DNA from: JAJPXC01 sp964628905
Lineage (GTDB): Bacteria; Bacteroidota; Bacteroidia; Bacteroidales; Muribaculaceae
Length of the DNA stretch: 7,669 nt
Direction of reading: 5' to 3'
NCBI GenBank assembly: GCA_964628905.1
Contig: CAZVNS010000054.1
Span: forward strand, 1-7,669
Shown: piece after piece, positions 1-5,924 of the stretch
How the letters are laid out: each line of letters starts with the position of its first letter
How positions within the stretch are numbered: position 1 is the first letter of the stretch
Position numbers and translations under genes: made by a program
Notes under the pieces: model-generated
The model's database searches: none
Told to the model about the DNA's origin: nothing
What the model saw: only the letters and a program-made list of their open reading frames with translations

Positions 1-129
1 CACAGGCGCCCGGGCCCGTCCTTTTTTACCCCCCCGGAGCCCCGGGCCCAAGCCCCCCCGCCCCGCCCCCCACAAGGGGTAGGAGCCCCCGCACCTGCCG
101 AACCGGCGGGCATGGACCGGAGGGTGTTG
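1..129. other. GC-rich, C-run-rich intergenic segment with no gene
   Basis: This stretch has several runs of five to seven C and two copies of CCCGGGCCC (9-17 and 41-49). A small GC hairpin can form at 94-100/104-110. No credible reading frame, tRNA or promoter is visible. A GC-rich block followed by T6 (23-28) could be the tail of a rightward terminator whose stem lies partly outside the window, but that cannot be judged. Homopolymer-rich sequence next to a window edge can also be poorly assembled. Confidence 0.4.
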
Positions 130-290
130 GAAAACTATAATGCGAGTTCGGGATAAGGGACGTGCCAATAACAACCTACCGGCGACGCATAACACATCGG
201 GTGGCCATTGTTTGGCCACCCGACACTCTGTGTACATTCTTCTGTCCGAAATTAGCTCTGCTCTTATCCCGAACTCGCGTTATTATTTTC
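130..290. repeat. 161-bp inverted-repeat element with concentric hairpin
   Basis: Bases 130-159 and 261-290 are inverted repeats that match at 26 of 30 ungapped positions, including an unbroken 16-base core (142-157 against 263-278). The spacer holds a perfect 10-bp hairpin at 198-207/213-222. Its centre (210) coincides with the centre of the outer repeats (210), so the element is symmetric. TGTT lies at 125-128 and at 291-294, which could be a 4-bp target duplication if the element is 129-290. This fits a MITE-like non-autonomous element or a small invertible segment. No transposase or recombinase gene is in the window. The right arm covers the final codon and stop of the adjacent lipoprotein gene. 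Confidence 0.55.
198..222. terminator. Perfect 10-bp hairpin downstream of the lipoprotein gene
   Basis: CGGGTGGCCA (198-207) and TGGCCACCCG (213-222) pair perfectly around a 5-base loop. It lies about 60 bases beyond the stop codon of the leftward gene cluster, so it could stop or stabilise the 3' end of that transcript. No T-tract follows on either strand, so intrinsic termination is uncertain. It may simply be the core of the surrounding inverted-repeat element. Confidence 0.35.
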
Positions 291-825
291 TGTTAAAGTT
301 GAGTTCGGCGATATCGGTTGTGCAATGCATGATGTTATTTGTGACTTCTATACCTTGCAATACATAGGGTCGGTTCGCATACATTGAATAGAAATTGGTG
401 AATCTACTTTTAAGCTCGTTGATTAACAGATTTTTCATTTCATCTCGGTATTCCCCCTTGTACTCCATGCTGTCCCGATCCATCATATATATGTTAAATG
501 TGTTAGGAACAGATTTGAACTTGAAGCTTTCCAGATTTATATGGACGACTATGTCTTTCCCTACTTTTTCCCATTTGCCATCTATTGATGTTTGAAATTT
601 CATATTATAAGAGAAGCCATCTTCAATGCCCTTAAATTGCAGATTATTACCCATTTGAATGGTGCTATCTTCGTTTAAGACAATAAACTCGTTACCAGAG
701 TATTCTCCGTCTTCTATATTCCGTTCCCAATGTCCGATGTAATCTTTATCCTCACCGCATTGTATAAAGCAAAGGGAAAATAGGACTATAGCCAATACTT
801 TGACTGATTGTCTGAAATAGTTCAT
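283..825 (-). CDS. Hypothetical lipoprotein, possibly lipocalin-like
   Basis: The product is 180 residues. It begins with a basic and hydrophobic signal peptide (about 1-22) and a plausible lipobox, FIQC, with Cys23 as the lipidated residue. An acidic GED follows, so an envelope-anchored lipoprotein is likely. The mature part has GHW at 31-33 and GKW at 83-85 separated by alternating polar and hydrophobic strands. That pattern recalls small lipocalin-like proteins, but the assignment is weak and I recognise no named family. The start overlaps the stop of the upstream gene by 4 bases (ATGA), so the two are probably translationally coupled. The gene is visibly AT-rich compared with the asnS operon. 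Its last codon and stop lie inside the right arm of the 130-290 inverted repeat, so its C-terminus may have been set by that element. Confidence 0.75.
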   Translation of the reverse strand: MNYFRQSVKVLAIVLFSLCFIQCGEDKDYIGHWERNIEDGEYSGNEFIVLNEDSTIQMGNNLQFKGIEDGFSYNMKFQTSIDGKWEKVGKDIVVHINLESFKFKSVPNTFNIYMMDRDSMEYKGEYRDEMKNLLINELKSRFTNFYSMYANRPYVLQGIEVTNNIMHCTTDIAELNFNRK

Positions 826-1349
826 TTTGCTTTTTCTATTAGTTTAAATAAGTTTGTGAAATCAGTGCGTAATGACGGCCATTTTTTATCAGGGCAATTA
901 AATTTAATTTTGATTTTATCTTCACAAAAAAGAGTAATATTGATTGGATTAGCATTAGAATATATTTCAACCCATTCCTTGTATGAGATAGTGCATTTAA
1001 TACGGTAGATAAATTTGTTTCCTTTATTATCGATGTAGATGATTGATAGGGGGTATGACGTAGAATTGTCAAAGCTAATGTCGAGGGGTTTGGACAATGC
1101 GGAGTAAGTGACGGTCATTAATACATCTACGGAGTCTGTCGTATCGACATATGTATAATCGTATTTTAGATTTGAGACCGATAAATTGTTGCTTTCTTTG
1201 TAATAATCTAAATCCAGTGGGTAAGTATGGTAGACTGTTCCTTTTTCTGTCAACAGACTCACATATAAATTATCTAATGATTTAGAATAAACTGTGGTAA
1301 TGGAAAGAATTACCGCAATTGTCAATATTGCTTTTCTAAGTGATTTCAT
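822..1349 (-). CDS. Hypothetical secreted protein
   Basis: The product is 175 residues and matches no family I recognise. Residues 1-22 form a signal peptide: a KSLRK basic start, a hydrophobic stretch, then a possible type I site near VYS-K. There is no lipobox cysteine, so a periplasmic or secreted protein is inferred. The mature part is rich in Tyr, Asn, Asp and Ser and looks mostly beta-stranded. Two cysteines (142 and 152) lie close together near the C-terminus, with a third at 119. Its stop overlaps the next gene's start in an ATGA. The TRL-like gene lies 67 bases upstream with a hairpin between them. No promoter stands out in that gap, so transcription probably reads through from further right. 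Base composition is strongly AT-rich, which suggests an accessory gene. Confidence 0.7.
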   Translation of the reverse strand: MKSLRKAILTIAVILSITTVYSKSLDNLYVSLLTEKGTVYHTYPLDLDYYKESNNLSVSNLKYDYTYVDTTDSVDVLMTVTYSALSKPLDISFDNSTSYPLSIIYIDNKGNKFIYRIKCTISYKEWVEIYSNANPINITLFCEDKIKIKFNCPDKKWPSLRTDFTNLFKLIEKAK

Positions 1350-1363
1350 AATATTACTAAATA

Positions 1364-1405
1364 GCGATGGAGGCTTAGCCTTTATAGTGGCTATGGCTCC
1401 ATCGC
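1364..1405 (-). terminator. Intergenic hairpin between the TRL-like gene and the next gene
   Basis: GCGATGGAG (1364-1372) pairs over 9 bp with CTCCATCGC (1397-1405). Inside it AGCC (1377-1380) can pair with GGCT (1389-1392). Read leftwards, the stem is followed by TATTTAGTAATATT, a weak U-rich tail. It starts 12 bases after the TRL-like stop codon and ends 14 bases before the next start, so it could be a partial terminator, an attenuator or an mRNA processing site that sets different expression for the two genes. Confidence 0.5.
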
Positions 1406-1416
1406 ATTAATTTGGA

Positions 1417-1740
1417 TTATTCGCCGTAAACAATAGTCTTGTACTGGGTGAAGATACCTAATACACCAAGGGTCTTAACGTCAACGTGGCTGATCTTTGT
1501 GATACCACCATCGCGAGCTGCTTTTTGGATTGAGGCGTTGCCTAAGTTAACCAATCCCAGAATACCAAAGGCATCAGATGTACCAACTTTTGTACCAACG
1601 GGATTAGAGGTTGCTGTTTGACCAACTGTTACAGATGAGGCAAGGAGACCTGCACCACCCATAGCTGTAGAACAGCTAACACAACCAAGCATTGCAACAC
1701 CTGCTACGGCTGCAACACACATTTTTGTTAATTTTTTCAT
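1417..1740 (-). CDS. TRL-like family lipoprotein
   Basis: The product is 107 residues. I assign it to the TRL-like family (named after the Helicobacter pylori tRNA-associated locus protein) from its C-terminal half. The telling features are SDAFGILGLVNLGNASIQ at about 55-72, then ARDGGITKISHVD, and a GIFTQYKTIVYGE ending. The molecular function of the family is unknown. Residues 1-19 form a signal peptide. Cys20 (MLGC) or Cys23 (CVSC) could be the lipidated residue, so it is probably a small envelope lipoprotein. The ATG follows an AT-rich leader typical of Bacteroidetes, with no clear Shine-Dalgarno sequence. The nearest strong promoter pointing at it is at 2068-2099, implying a leader of about 320 nt that would carry the rod-like palindrome. 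A hairpin follows its stop. Confidence 0.82.
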   Translation of the reverse strand: MKKLTKMCVAAVAGVAMLGCVSCSTAMGGAGLLASSVTVGQTATSNPVGTKVGTSDAFGILGLVNLGNASIQKAARDGGITKISHVDVKTLGVLGIFTQYKTIVYGE

Positions 1741-1820
1741 AAATGAAAATGAATTTGTTTTTTGCTTCTCATCCTCTATTGAAGCATAATAAAAACAAAA
1801 GGTGTGAGGAATATATTTCT

Positions 1821-1993
1821 GTCTTATCCGATTCTCAGGTCTTGGTCTACCTAACTACAAGGATAAAACAATAGCCCCACACCGATATGCTATGTATCCT
1901 GTCATTGACGACAGTATATAAGCTATCAATGCGGTGCTATTGCAAACCTATCTTCTTGTAGTTGTCAAACGACCAAGTTTGAGAATCGAAGAT
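1821..1993. ncRNA. Candidate structured RNA: 173-nt rod-like palindrome (6S-like shape)
   Basis: This non-coding stretch folds end to end into a long bulged rod. Paired blocks are 1821-1825/1989-1993, 1829-1837/1980-1988 (9 bp), 1841-1847/1971-1977 (7 bp), 1853-1861/1955-1963 (9 bp), 1869-1875/1936-1942 (7 bp), 1881-1884/1932-1935, and a terminal hairpin 1899-1903/1910-1914. Internal loops lie at 1848-1852/1964-1970 and around 1862-1868/1943-1954. Size and outline resemble a 6S RNA: closing stem, bubble, terminal stem. I cannot confirm that family by sequence. Both strands can fold. A leftward promoter at 2068-2099 would transcribe it as part of the TRL-like leader. TATATTTC at 1812-1819, just outside the left end, resembles a -7 element for rightward transcription but lacks a -33 partner. 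Confidence 0.42.
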
Positions 1994-2067
1994 GCGATTT
2001 CAATAACACCTTTATCAAAATGTCTGAATTCTCTAAATCAATGTTTTGACTTACCGAAAATTCGCAA

Positions 2068-2099
2068 CAAAGATAATAAAAAATGTTATGTGGGGCAAA
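2068..2099 (-). promoter_or_regulatory. Leftward Bacteroidetes-type promoter
   Basis: On the minus strand, TTTG (2096-2099) is followed by exactly 20 bases and then TATCTTTG (2068-2075), a full match to the Bacteroidetes -33/-7 pattern. Transcription would start near 2062 and run left through the rod-like palindrome towards the TRL-like gene. No start codon lies close downstream, so the product is either a non-coding RNA or a long-leader mRNA. Confidence 0.7.
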
Positions 2100-2108
2100 A
2101 TAAAATAA

Positions 2109-2128
2109 ATTTTTTGAAATTTTTTGAA
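2109..2128. repeat. Two tandem copies of ATTTTTTGAA
   Basis: The 10-base unit ATTTTTTGAA occurs at 2109-2118 and again at 2119-2128. It sits just upstream of the leftward promoter at 2068-2099. The phased A/T tracts could act as an UP-like or curved-DNA element, but this is inference only. Confidence 0.5.
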
Positions 2129-2160
2129 ATGATGGATAACGATTCTCATATTCTCAATAA

Positions 2161-2270
2161 TGCCCCGAAAATTCTGGGCCGGTGCCCGATGTTTAGGGTC
2201 AACGGATAGCATCGGTTGGTCCGCTACTGTGGTAAGCACCACGCTCAGCGCCGGAGGTGCATGCGGGGTG
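2161..2270 (+). ncRNA. Candidate structured RNA: GC-rich, foldable intergenic block
   Basis: A GC-rich block sits inside AT-rich non-coding DNA. Possible helices are 2161-2167/2264-2270 (closing), 2179-2185/2248-2254 (7 bp), hairpin 2186-2191/2210-2215, and hairpin 2229-2233/2238-2242 with loop AAGC, giving a branched fold. Three of these pairs are G-U on the plus strand but mismatches on the minus strand, so rightward transcription fits better. It is not a 5S, SRP, tmRNA or RNase P RNA that I can recognise. No good rightward promoter is visible. The hairpin at 2285-2324 could end such a transcript, though its rightward tail is a C/T mix rather than a T-run. Confidence 0.3.
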
Positions 2271-2276
2271 TGGCGC

Positions 2277-2324
2277 AAAAAAAAGAATGAGTAACGCAAG
2301 CCTGGGCTTAACAATTACTCATTC
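2277..2324 (-). terminator. Intrinsic terminator of tRNA-Asp
   Basis: On the minus strand, GAATGAGTAA (2315-2324 complement) pairs perfectly with TTACTCATTC (2285-2294 complement) over 10 bp. An inner 5-bp stem forms from 2298-2302/2305-2309. Eight T follow directly (2277-2284). It starts 15 bases beyond the tRNA 3' end. This is the clearest intrinsic terminator in the window. Confidence 0.92.
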
Positions 2325-2338
2325 TCCTCTCTCTCCAG

Positions 2339-2412
2339 CGGTGCGTACGGGACTCGAACCCGTGACCTCCTGCGTGACAGGCAGGCATTCTAACCAGCTG
2401 AACTAACGCACC
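2339..2412 (-). tRNA. tRNA-Asp (anticodon GTC)
   Basis: The minus strand folds as a complete 74-nt tRNA. The acceptor stem is GGTGCGT/ACGCACC with discriminator G73. The D arm is GTTC...GAAT. The anticodon stem is CCTGC/GCAGG with loop CTGTCAC, so the anticodon is GTC, reading Asp codons GAC and GAU. The T arm is ACGGG-TTCGAGT-CCCGT. The 3' CCA is not encoded and must be added by tRNA nucleotidyltransferase. It is a single-gene unit with its own promoter (2458-2488) and terminator (2277-2324). The genes to its left are AT-rich and accessory-looking, as often seen beside tRNA genes. I found no second copy of its 3' end to suggest an integrated element. Confidence 0.97.
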
Positions 2413-2457
2413 AGTTTTTAAGAGTGCTCGGCGGTTGTCTTAACCGTTTTGCGAGTG

Positions 2458-2488
2458 CAAAGATAGGGCGCGTTTTTGGATTGTGCAA
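2458..2488 (-). promoter_or_regulatory. Promoter of tRNA-Asp
   Basis: On the minus strand, TTG (2486-2488) is followed by a 20-base spacer and TATCTTTG (2458-2465), a full -7 match. Transcription should start near 2452, giving a leader of about 40 nt that RNase P would remove. A small 5-bp hairpin (2432-2436/2442-2446) lies in that leader. Confidence 0.8.
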
Positions 2489-2593
2489 TTTTTTTGGTGA
2501 AAATTTTAGTTTTTTGTGTTGTATGGAGTGATTTTGTCGATTTTTTGGGTGGTTGGGGGTGTTGTTATGGTTGGAGGAGGGGGAGGATGGTGT
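2487..2593 (-). terminator. Candidate Rho-dependent termination region
   Basis: Over these 107 bases the plus strand has a single C (2538), so the leftward RNA contains one G and is rich in C and A. A long C-rich, G-poor stretch at the end of a transcript is the known signature of Rho loading sites. It covers the last nine or ten codons of the GH3-family gene and the gap before the tRNA-Asp promoter. No intrinsic hairpin with a T-tract is present there, so Rho is a reasonable candidate for ending the asnS operon. Confidence 0.45.
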
Positions 2594-4082
2594 CGATGAT
2601 GGTGCGGTCGTTGCTCAGGCGGGGCACTTTGCGCTGTCCGCCGAGGCGGCCGGTGGTTGTGAGCCATCGGTCGAAGGTGCCTGCGGGTGCTGGGATCACC
2701 TGGAGTGGGTCGAGGAATAGGTTGCCGGTGCGTTTGGCTTGGTAGTCGGAGTTTTCGGCTTGGAGTGCGAGGTCGAGGGTGGTGGCGAATTGTCGGAGGT
2801 CGGCGGGTGGTGTGGCGAATTCGATGATCCATTGGTGTCGGCCTCTGCTGTGGTCGCCGGCGAATACGGGTGCGGCGGTGTAGTTGAGTGGTTGTGCTCC
2901 GGTGTCAGCGGCGGCTTTGGTGAGTGCGCGGTCGGTATTGTAGACCATTACTTCTTCGCCGAATGCGTTGATGAAGTGGCGTGTGCGTCCGGCGATGGTG
3001 ATTTTCAGGGGTTCGACGGCGTGGATTTTGACGGTGTCGCCGATGGGGAAGCGCCACAGGCCGTTGGGGGCGGTGATGATCATGGCGTAGACTTTGCCTT
3101 GCTCTACTTGCCATGCGGGGAGGGTCTGGGGGATGGGTTCGTCTACTTGGTCGAGGGGGATGAATTCGTAGAATACTCCTGCGTCGAGCAGCAGGAGCAT
3201 GGCGGGGTCGGTGGGGTCGGACTGGATGGCGAAGAAGCCTTCGGAGGCGTTGTATGTCTCGAGGTACCGCATTTTGGCGGGGTCGGTGATGCGCTGGTAT
3301 TGCTGTCGATAGGGGCCGAATGCGATGCCTCCGTGGAAGAATACTTCGAGGTTTGGCCAGACGTCGTGGATGGTTGTGGCCCCTGCCTGGGCGATGACGC
3401 CTTTGAGCACGGTGAGGAACCATGAGGGGACGCCTGAGATATTGGTGACGTCCTGGTGGAGGGAGGCTTGGATGAGTGCGGGGAGTTTTTGGGCCCAGTC
3501 GGCCATCAGGGCGATTTGTTTTGAGGGGACGCGCAGGAGGTTGACGGCGGGGTTGATGTGCTGGATCAGGTTGGCTGAGAGGTCGCCTACGTTGACGCCC
3601 GGGGGTAGTGTGAGTTCGTTGGCGAATGATCCGCCGAGGATGAATGCTTTGCCGGCGAAGAGGCGGGAGTCGGGGTAGGCTTGGAGGTAGTGTGCTACTA
3701 CGTCGGAGCCTCCGCGGTAGTGGTTGAGGCGCAGGGAGTCGGCTGTGACGGGTATGTATTTGCTTTTGCCGTCGGATGTGCCTGACGATTGTGCGAAGTT
3801 GGTGCAGCGGCCGGGCCAGAGGATTGACTTTTCGCCCTGGACCATGCGCATGATCAATGGTCGCAGCTGTGGGTAGGGTGCTACGGGGACGGTGTGGGCG
3901 TATTGGTCGTAGGTGTGGATTTGGTGGAATTGGTGCCGGGTGCCGTAGAGGGTTTTGGCGCCGCGGCTCAGGAGGTATTGGAGCTGTCGGAGCTGGATCT
4001 GCTCGATGTTGGGGTAGGTGCGCTCTACTTGGCGTGCTCGGCGGGTGAAGTAGGGGCGAATGAAGGGGGTGAAGTTGAGCAT
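2565..4082 (-). CDS. GH3-family (ANL adenylate-forming) protein
   Basis: The product is 505 residues, a full-length GH3-family protein. In plants this family activates carboxylic acids (auxin, jasmonate) with ATP and joins them to amino acids. The bacterial substrates are mostly unknown, so only a cytoplasmic acyl-adenylate or amide-forming role is inferred. Visible motifs are the ATP-phosphate loop SSGTSDGKSK at 99-108, ETYNASEG at 275-282, WRFPIGDT at 343-350 with the ribose-binding Asp349, GRTRHFINAFGEE at 365-377 at the domain hinge, and QRKVPRLSNDR at 483-493 with a candidate catalytic lysine. There is no signal peptide or membrane segment. It starts 9 bases after the ABC transporter stop, so the two are co-transcribed. 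That link hints at work on a lipid or envelope precursor, but is not proof. The base composition is GC-rich, with a C-rich coding strand. Confidence 0.92.
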   Translation of the reverse strand: MLNFTPFIRPYFTRRARQVERTYPNIEQIQLRQLQYLLSRGAKTLYGTRHQFHQIHTYDQYAHTVPVAPYPQLRPLIMRMVQGEKSILWPGRCTNFAQSSGTSDGKSKYIPVTADSLRLNHYRGGSDVVAHYLQAYPDSRLFAGKAFILGGSFANELTLPPGVNVGDLSANLIQHINPAVNLLRVPSKQIALMADWAQKLPALIQASLHQDVTNISGVPSWFLTVLKGVIAQAGATTIHDVWPNLEVFFHGGIAFGPYRQQYQRITDPAKMRYLETYNASEGFFAIQSDPTDPAMLLLLDAGVFYEFIPLDQVDEPIPQTLPAWQVEQGKVYAMIITAPNGLWRFPIGDTVKIHAVEPLKITIAGRTRHFINAFGEEVMVYNTDRALTKAAADTGAQPLNYTAAPVFAGDHSRGRHQWIIEFATPPADLRQFATTLDLALQAENSDYQAKRTGNLFLDPLQVIPAPAGTFDRWLTTTGRLGGQRKVPRLSNDRTIIDTILPLLQP

Positions 4083-4091
4083 ATGGGTGGC

Positions 4092-5924
4092 TTAGAACTT
4101 CTGCATGTCGACGAGGTGTTTGTAGTATTTGTCGCGGGCCATGAGCTGGTCGTGGGTTCCGGCTTCGACGATGCGGCCTTCGTGCATTACGCATATCAGG
4201 TCGGCGTTGCGTATTGTGGATAGACGGTGTGCGATGACCAGGGTGGTGCGGTTCTGCATGAGTCGCTCGAGGGCTTGCTGCACGAGTTGTTCGCTTTCGG
4301 AGTCGAGGGCTGATGTTGCTTCGTCGAGTATGAGTATTGGCGGGTTTTTGAGGATTGCGCGGGCTATGGATACGCGCTGTCGCTGTCCGCCGGAGAGTTT
4401 GCAACCTCGGTCGCCGATGTTGGTGTCGTAGCCGTCTTCGCTGGCTTGGATGAAATCGTGGGCGTTGGCGATTTTGGCTGCTTCGATTACTTGGTCGAGT
4501 GTGGCTGAGTTGACTCCGAATGTGATGTTGTTGAAGAATGTGTCGTTGAAGAGTATTGCATCTTGGTTGACGTTGCCCATGAGGGCACGGAGGTCGTGGA
4601 CTCGGAGCTGGCGTATGTCGACGCCGTCGATGGTGATTGAGCCTTGCTGTACGTCGTAGAATCGCGGCAGGAGGTCGGCCATTGTGGATTTGCCTGAGCC
4701 TGACTGGCCTACGAGGGCCACGGTGGCTCCGGCGGGGATGTCGAGGGTGACGGAGTCAATCACTTTGACCGCGGGGTCGTAGCCGAACGATACGTCGTTG
4801 TAGCGTATGTGGCCGGTGAAGTTCTTGAGCTTCTTGGGGTGGGCGGGGTCGGTGATGGGGTTGGTGGCAGAGAGGATTTTGTCGACGCGCTGCATCGAGG
4901 CGAGTCCTTTCTGGATTGAGTACATGGCTTTGGAGAGCTCCTTGGCGGGGTTGATGATGGAGTAGAAGATGACCATGTAGTAGATGAACGAGGCGGCGTT
5001 CATCGACGAGCCTCCGCTGAGTATCAGTGAGCCGCCGAACCACAGTACGATGGCGATGGCTGTGGTGCCGAGGAGCTCGCTCATGGGGTGGGCGAGCGAC
5101 TGGCGTCGGGCGATGCGGTTGGAGGTTTTGTAGAAGGCTTGGTTGTCGCGGTGGAAGCGGCGCTTCACTTTGCCCTCAGCGTTGAATGCTTTGATGATGC
5201 GCAGGCCGCCGAGGGTCTCTTCGATTTCTGACAACAGTGTGCCCCACTGCTGCTGTCCGTGGAGCGACTGGCGCTTTAGGCGCTTGCCGACGCGCCCCAT
5301 CACCATGCCTGCGATGGGGAGGAGTACGAGCACGAAGAGTGTGAGCTTCCAGGATATTACGATCATCATCGTGAGGCACACGATGATCATCACGGGGTTT
5401 TTGAAGAACATGTCGAGCGAGGCCATGATTGAGTTTTCGATCTCGGCCACGTCGCCGCTCATACGGGCCATGACGTCGCCTTTGCGCTCGGCGGTGAAGA
5501 AGGATATGGGCAAAGAGACTATCTTGTCGTATACGTAGTTGCGTATATCCCTGACGATGCCCGAGCGCATGGGGATGACGAAGTATGAGCTCAGGTAGGT
5601 GACGCCGGTCTTGAGCAGGGTCATCAGCACGAGCACTCCGGCGAGCAGGGCCAGTGTGGCCGACGGCCCCCACTCTACGATGCATTGCTGGCAGATGTAG
5701 TAGAAGTTGTTGACGGCCACGTCCTTAATCGAGGCGCTTCCCCAGGGCATGTAGGTGTAGACAACTGTCTCGCTGATCTCGAAGAGCATCTCCAGGATGG
5801 GGATGATGACTGCGAACGAGAAGAGCGTGAGGAATGCCGCCAGGATGTTGAAGAAGATGTTGAGGAACAGGTACTTCTTATAGGGCGGCACGAAGCGCCG
5901 GAGGATGGTGAAGAAGTCGCTCAA
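4092..5924 (-). CDS. MsbA-type ABC exporter (fused permease and ATPase)
   Basis: The product is 610 residues, a half-transporter that should dimerise in the inner membrane and export a lipid or hydrophobic compound. An N-terminal membrane domain (about 1-330) has six likely helices, near 17-45, 90-112, 173-195, 196-212, 284-303 and 308-328. The ATPase domain (about 370-610) has Walker A GQSGSGKST (406-414), Q-loop Gln454, signature LSGGQ (510-514), Walker B LILDEA (531-536), D-loop SALD (538-541) and switch His566, so it should be active. The start is TTG (5922-5924), directly after the asnS stop. It is preferred because the first 15 residues look like the usual N-terminus of this subfamily and the next Met is at 46. 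Substrate is unknown: MsbA flips lipid A, but close relatives carry other lipids or drugs. It lies in an operon with asnS and the GH3-family gene. Confidence 0.95.
   Translation of the reverse strand: MSDFFTILRRFVPPYKKYLFLNIFFNILAAFLTLFSFAVIIPILEMLFEISETVVYTYMPWGSASIKDVAVNNFYYICQQCIVEWGPSATLALLAGVLVLMTLLKTGVTYLSSYFVIPMRSGIVRDIRNYVYDKIVSLPISFFTAERKGDVMARMSGDVAEIENSIMASLDMFFKNPVMIIVCLTMMIVISWKLTLFVLVLLPIAGMVMGRVGKRLKRQSLHGQQQWGTLLSEIEETLGGLRIIKAFNAEGKVKRRFHRDNQAFYKTSNRIARRQSLAHPMSELLGTTAIAIVLWFGGSLILSGGSSMNAASFIYYMVIFYSIINPAKELSKAMYSIQKGLASMQRVDKILSATNPITDPAHPKKLKNFTGHIRYNDVSFGYDPAVKVIDSVTLDIPAGATVALVGQSGSGKSTMADLLPRFYDVQQGSITIDGVDIRQLRVHDLRALMGNVNQDAILFNDTFFNNITFGVNSATLDQVIEAAKIANAHDFIQASEDGYDTNIGDRGCKLSGGQRQRVSIARAILKNPPILILDEATSALDSESEQLVQQALERLMQNRTTLVIAHRLSTIRNADLICVMHEGRIVEAGTHDQLMARDKYYKHLVDMQKF

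Noticed and set aside
142..157. Resemblance of the inverted-repeat core to a tRNA T-arm, suggesting an attachment site
   Set aside because: The core reads GAGTTCGGG where the tRNA-Asp T-arm reads GGGTTCGAG. The match is too short and scrambled, and no wider tRNA 3'-end copy exists.
140..367. A 75-codon open frame on the plus strand
   Set aside because: It starts inside one arm of the inverted repeat, crosses the hairpin and the other arm, and ends antisense to the lipoprotein gene.
1821..1993. CRISPR repeat or IS end explanation for the palindrome
   Set aside because: There is no repeat-spacer periodicity. Pairing continues through the centre of the segment, unlike two IS ends flanking unrelated DNA.
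2161..2276. SRP RNA, 5S rRNA, tmRNA or RNase P RNA
   Set aside because: The hallmark sequences of each (for example the GGAA tetraloop with AGCAG of SRP RNA) are missing on both strands.
2051..2314. An 87-codon open frame on the minus strand
   Set aside because: It runs through the tRNA terminator, the folded GC-rich block and the promoter at 2068-2099, and its composition is not protein-like.
2739..3425. A 228-codon open frame on the plus strand
   Set aside because: It is antisense to the GH3-family gene, dominated by Gly, Val, Glu and Asp, and shows no motif or promoter.
2905..4404. A 499-codon open frame on the minus strand
   Set aside because: It overlaps the GH3-family gene and the exporter in another frame. 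Its product is an implausible run of Arg, Pro and His, as expected from a shifted GC-rich gene.
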